A DNA stretch of 7,413 nt from an uncultured Desulfobacterales bacterium (GTDB taxonomy: Bacteria > Desulfobacterota > Desulfobacteria > Desulfobacterales > UBA11574), in assembly GCA_937925895.1 (NCBI GenBank), contig CALANC010000242.1, positions 1 through 7,413 on the forward strand, in the 5' to 3' direction. A program made the translations under genes and the position numbers. Below, piece after piece: positions 5,653 to 7,413 of this stretch (its first letter is position 1; each line of letters starts with the position of its first letter). A model generated the notes under the pieces. The model made no database searches and was not told the DNA's origin. It saw only the letters and a program-made list of their open reading frames with translations.

Positions 5653-7413
5653 CTATGATGCAAGTATGAATGGCTCTTTTTCTTTAGTTGATAAATATTG
5701 TTCCTGAACGAAACAGATCGGTTTGACGTTATCTTTTTCCTTTTCAGAAACCATGTTTGCTCCGATGACAACTTCGACCGGGAAGCTTTTGTCTCCCGTC
5801 ATTTCATTCATCATACATTTAGCGCCCGCATCCATGGCAATAAGTTCAATGGCGCATTTTTCAAATTTGCGTTTTAAGGCGGAGCACACCATTCCACCGT
5901 CCCATGGGCCCCAGTTGATGGAAATAACCTTGCAATCGGGTTGCCCCACCGACTCTTTTTGAGCGATCTTGTTTAAGGCTTCATTGGCCATGGCATAGGC
6001 AGCCTGGCCGTTGTTTCCGACCCGTGCCGCCACCGAAGAAAAAAGGATGAGGTAGGACAGCTTGTCTTGCCTGGTCGCTTCTAAGAGGACCTTGAGTCCC
6101 AAGACTTTGGTATCGAACACCTTGTCAAACTGGTCAATGGTTTTATCAATAATCCTGCGGTCTTCCAAAACACCTGCTCCATGTATAACGGCTTTAATCG
6201 GACCATGAGCTGACCGGACGTCATCAAAGACCGACTTAATTTTATCGGCATCACTCACATCGACCTGGTAGTAGATTGCTTTGGCCCCGGCGGCGCTAAT
6301 TTTTTCCAGAGTTTTGTTGATTTCACGATTTGACATGTGGGCCTTAAATGCGTTTTCCAGTTGTATCGGTGAGGCAGAATTGCTGCTGAACTCATGTTCG
6401 AAAATTGCTTTTTTGACGGCGGCCTCTTCTTCAACCGAGCTCAACCATACGGGTTCCGGTTTTGGGAAAGGTGATCGGCCGATAAGAACAAGGGTTGGTT
6501 TTACCTGTTTTGCCAGCGCGTAAGCTACAGAGGCGGAGATACCTTTCGCACCTCCCGTTATCACCACAACCTCGCCAGGATTTAGTTTTATTTCCCCTTT
6601 CGGATAAGGCGCATCTTCAAGTGCCAAGGTGTGTCGTCGCCCGGAATCGAGGCCGATTTCAACGGGAGCCGAAGGATCGTTGTTTAAAAGCTCATTCACC
6701 ACGGCTCCGGCGATCTTTTTGTTTTCTTTCCACTCCGGAGAAATGTCGATGGCGCGGCAGCAGATCTTTTCCCATTCAAGGGATGCGGTTTTGGCAAGGC
6801 CGGCGAGACTCCCCTGCAAAGGATCGGCAATGTTGTTTCCTTTAAAACCGAAAGCGCCGTCAAGGCGTGTTATGGTCCCGAAAATGGCGCCGCCTTCTGC
6901 TGCTGAATCTAAAAGATTCTTTGCCAGATGTTTTGTCAATAGAAAAGCATCTTTTACGAATCTGATATTTTGCAGGGTGTTCTCGGGAACGATGACAAGA
7001 CCTGATGCGTTTGTTAGAACCTTTTTACCCGCAACGATATCTGTGAACATCTTAGCTGATAAAAGCTTTGCATGAATGCCCCGTGCCTTGAATTGATTAA
7101 CGATGGCTTCTGAAAGACCGTTTCGATCATCGGTGACTAACACCTTCCGGCTGTCGGGCAACATCAATGGCTTGTTTTGATCGAGCGGCTTATCAACGAT
7201 CGATACCACCTTTCTACCGATAGTGGCTGCTAAATACTCCGGCGATGGCTCGGGTATATCATTTGATATCAAACCGAGTGATTCTTTACCTGCACTGGCA
7301 GGCGATGTTGACGATATATCGGATGTTTCTTGTATGCTTTGTTTGGAATCGTCTTTGACTCCGGTTTCAGATAAATATTCGAGGATCTGGTCGAGTGTTT
7401 TGAGGGTTCCCAT
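5653..7413 (-). CDS. C-terminal ACP tail and ketoreductase of a PfaA-like type I fatty acid/polyketide synthase (partial)
   Basis: The visible 586 residues are the 3' end of a larger gene whose 5' part lies beyond the right edge. Residues 1-15 (TLKTLDQILEYLSE) match the last helix of an acyl carrier domain, so the ATG at the window edge is very likely internal. A polar Ser/Glu/Asp-rich linker follows (about 16-60). Then comes a two-part ketoreductase: a cofactor-free structural half (about 88-270) and a catalytic half with TGGAKGI (286-292, NADPH site), LIGRSP (310-315), VDVSDAD (384-390), Lys436, Ser460, Tyr473 and Asn477, all the expected catalytic residues. It would reduce carrier-bound 3-oxoacyl chains to 3-hydroxyacyl chains. 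An insertion of about 50 residues after LIGRSP and INWGPWDGGMV (499-509) point to the PfaA/PUFA-synthase type of KR rather than modular polyketide KRs. The protein ends about 60 residues after the KR with no dehydratase. It runs tail to tail with the helicase. Confidence 0.88.
   Translation of the reverse strand: MGTLKTLDQILEYLSETGVKDDSKQSIQETSDISSTSPASAGKESLGLISNDIPEPSPEYLAATIGRKVVSIVDKPLDQNKPLMLPDSRKVLVTDDRNGLSEAIVNQFKARGIHAKLLSAKMFTDIVAGKKVLTNASGLVIVPENTLQNIRFVKDAFLLTKHLAKNLLDSAAEGGAIFGTITRLDGAFGFKGNNIADPLQGSLAGLAKTASLEWEKICCRAIDISPEWKENKKIAGAVVNELLNNDPSAPVEIGLDSGRRHTLALEDAPYPKGEIKLNPGEVVVITGGAKGISASVAYALAKQVKPTLVLIGRSPFPKPEPVWLSSVEEEAAVKKAIFEHEFSSNSASPIQLENAFKAHMSNREINKTLEKISAAGAKAIYYQVDVSDADKIKSVFDDVRSAHGPIKAVIHGAGVLEDRRIIDKTIDQFDKVFDTKVLGLKVLLEATRQDKLSYLILFSSVAARVGNNGQAAYAMANEALNKIAQKESVGQPDCKVISINWGPWDGGMVCSALKRKFEKCAIELIAMDAGAKCMMNEMTGDKSFPVEVVIGANMVSEKEKDNVKPICFVQEQYLSTKEKEPFILAS

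Noticed and set aside
6629..7075. 148-codon + strand frame opposite the ketoreductase
   Set aside because: Basic and cysteine/phenylalanine-rich translation without domain features, opposite a clear coding region.
7411..7413. ATG as true start of the ketoreductase protein
   Set aside because: The residues right after it match the last helix of an acyl carrier domain, so the gene almost certainly continues past the window.

Overview
The window carries parts of five protein-coding genes from a bacterium. I infer a member of the Desulfobacterota or a similar anaerobic, moderate-GC Gram-negative. The reasons are a cobalamin-binding radical SAM protein, a PfaA-like ketoreductase and an XPB-like helicase resembling families I associate with sulfate reducers. 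This is recalled family resemblance, not a database match.

Left part (1-2449, + strand): the 3' half of a PLP-dependent gamma-lyase/transsulfuration enzyme, cut by the window edge. It is followed by about 320 bases that look like the decayed start of a membrane-protein gene, then an intact aldehyde dehydrogenase of the succinate-semialdehyde dehydrogenase type with a good ribosome binding site. The lyase makes a 2-oxo acid from an amino acid and the dehydrogenase oxidises aldehydes, so a shared amino-acid catabolic role is possible but not shown.

Middle (2450-4266): a B12-binding radical SAM protein on the - strand, tail to tail with the dehydrogenase (12 bases between stops). It has its own recognisable promoter and RBS. 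Its 5' flank is shared with a divergent helicase gene. This 362-base intergenic region holds a large nested inverted repeat (4001-4179), the most structured non-coding feature here.

Right part (4267-7413): an SF2 helicase on the + strand meets, 6 bases from its stop, the 3' end of a very large - strand gene. The visible 586 residues of that gene are the tail of an acyl carrier domain, a linker and a complete ketoreductase, matching the C-terminal end of a PfaA-like polyunsaturated fatty acid/polyketide synthase. The gene continues beyond the window.

No tRNA, rRNA, CRISPR array or intact insertion sequence was seen. Nothing here amounts to a clear new multi-gene system. The best leads are the nested inverted repeat, the orphan B12-radical SAM protein, the altered substrate motif of the lyase and the KR-terminated synthase.
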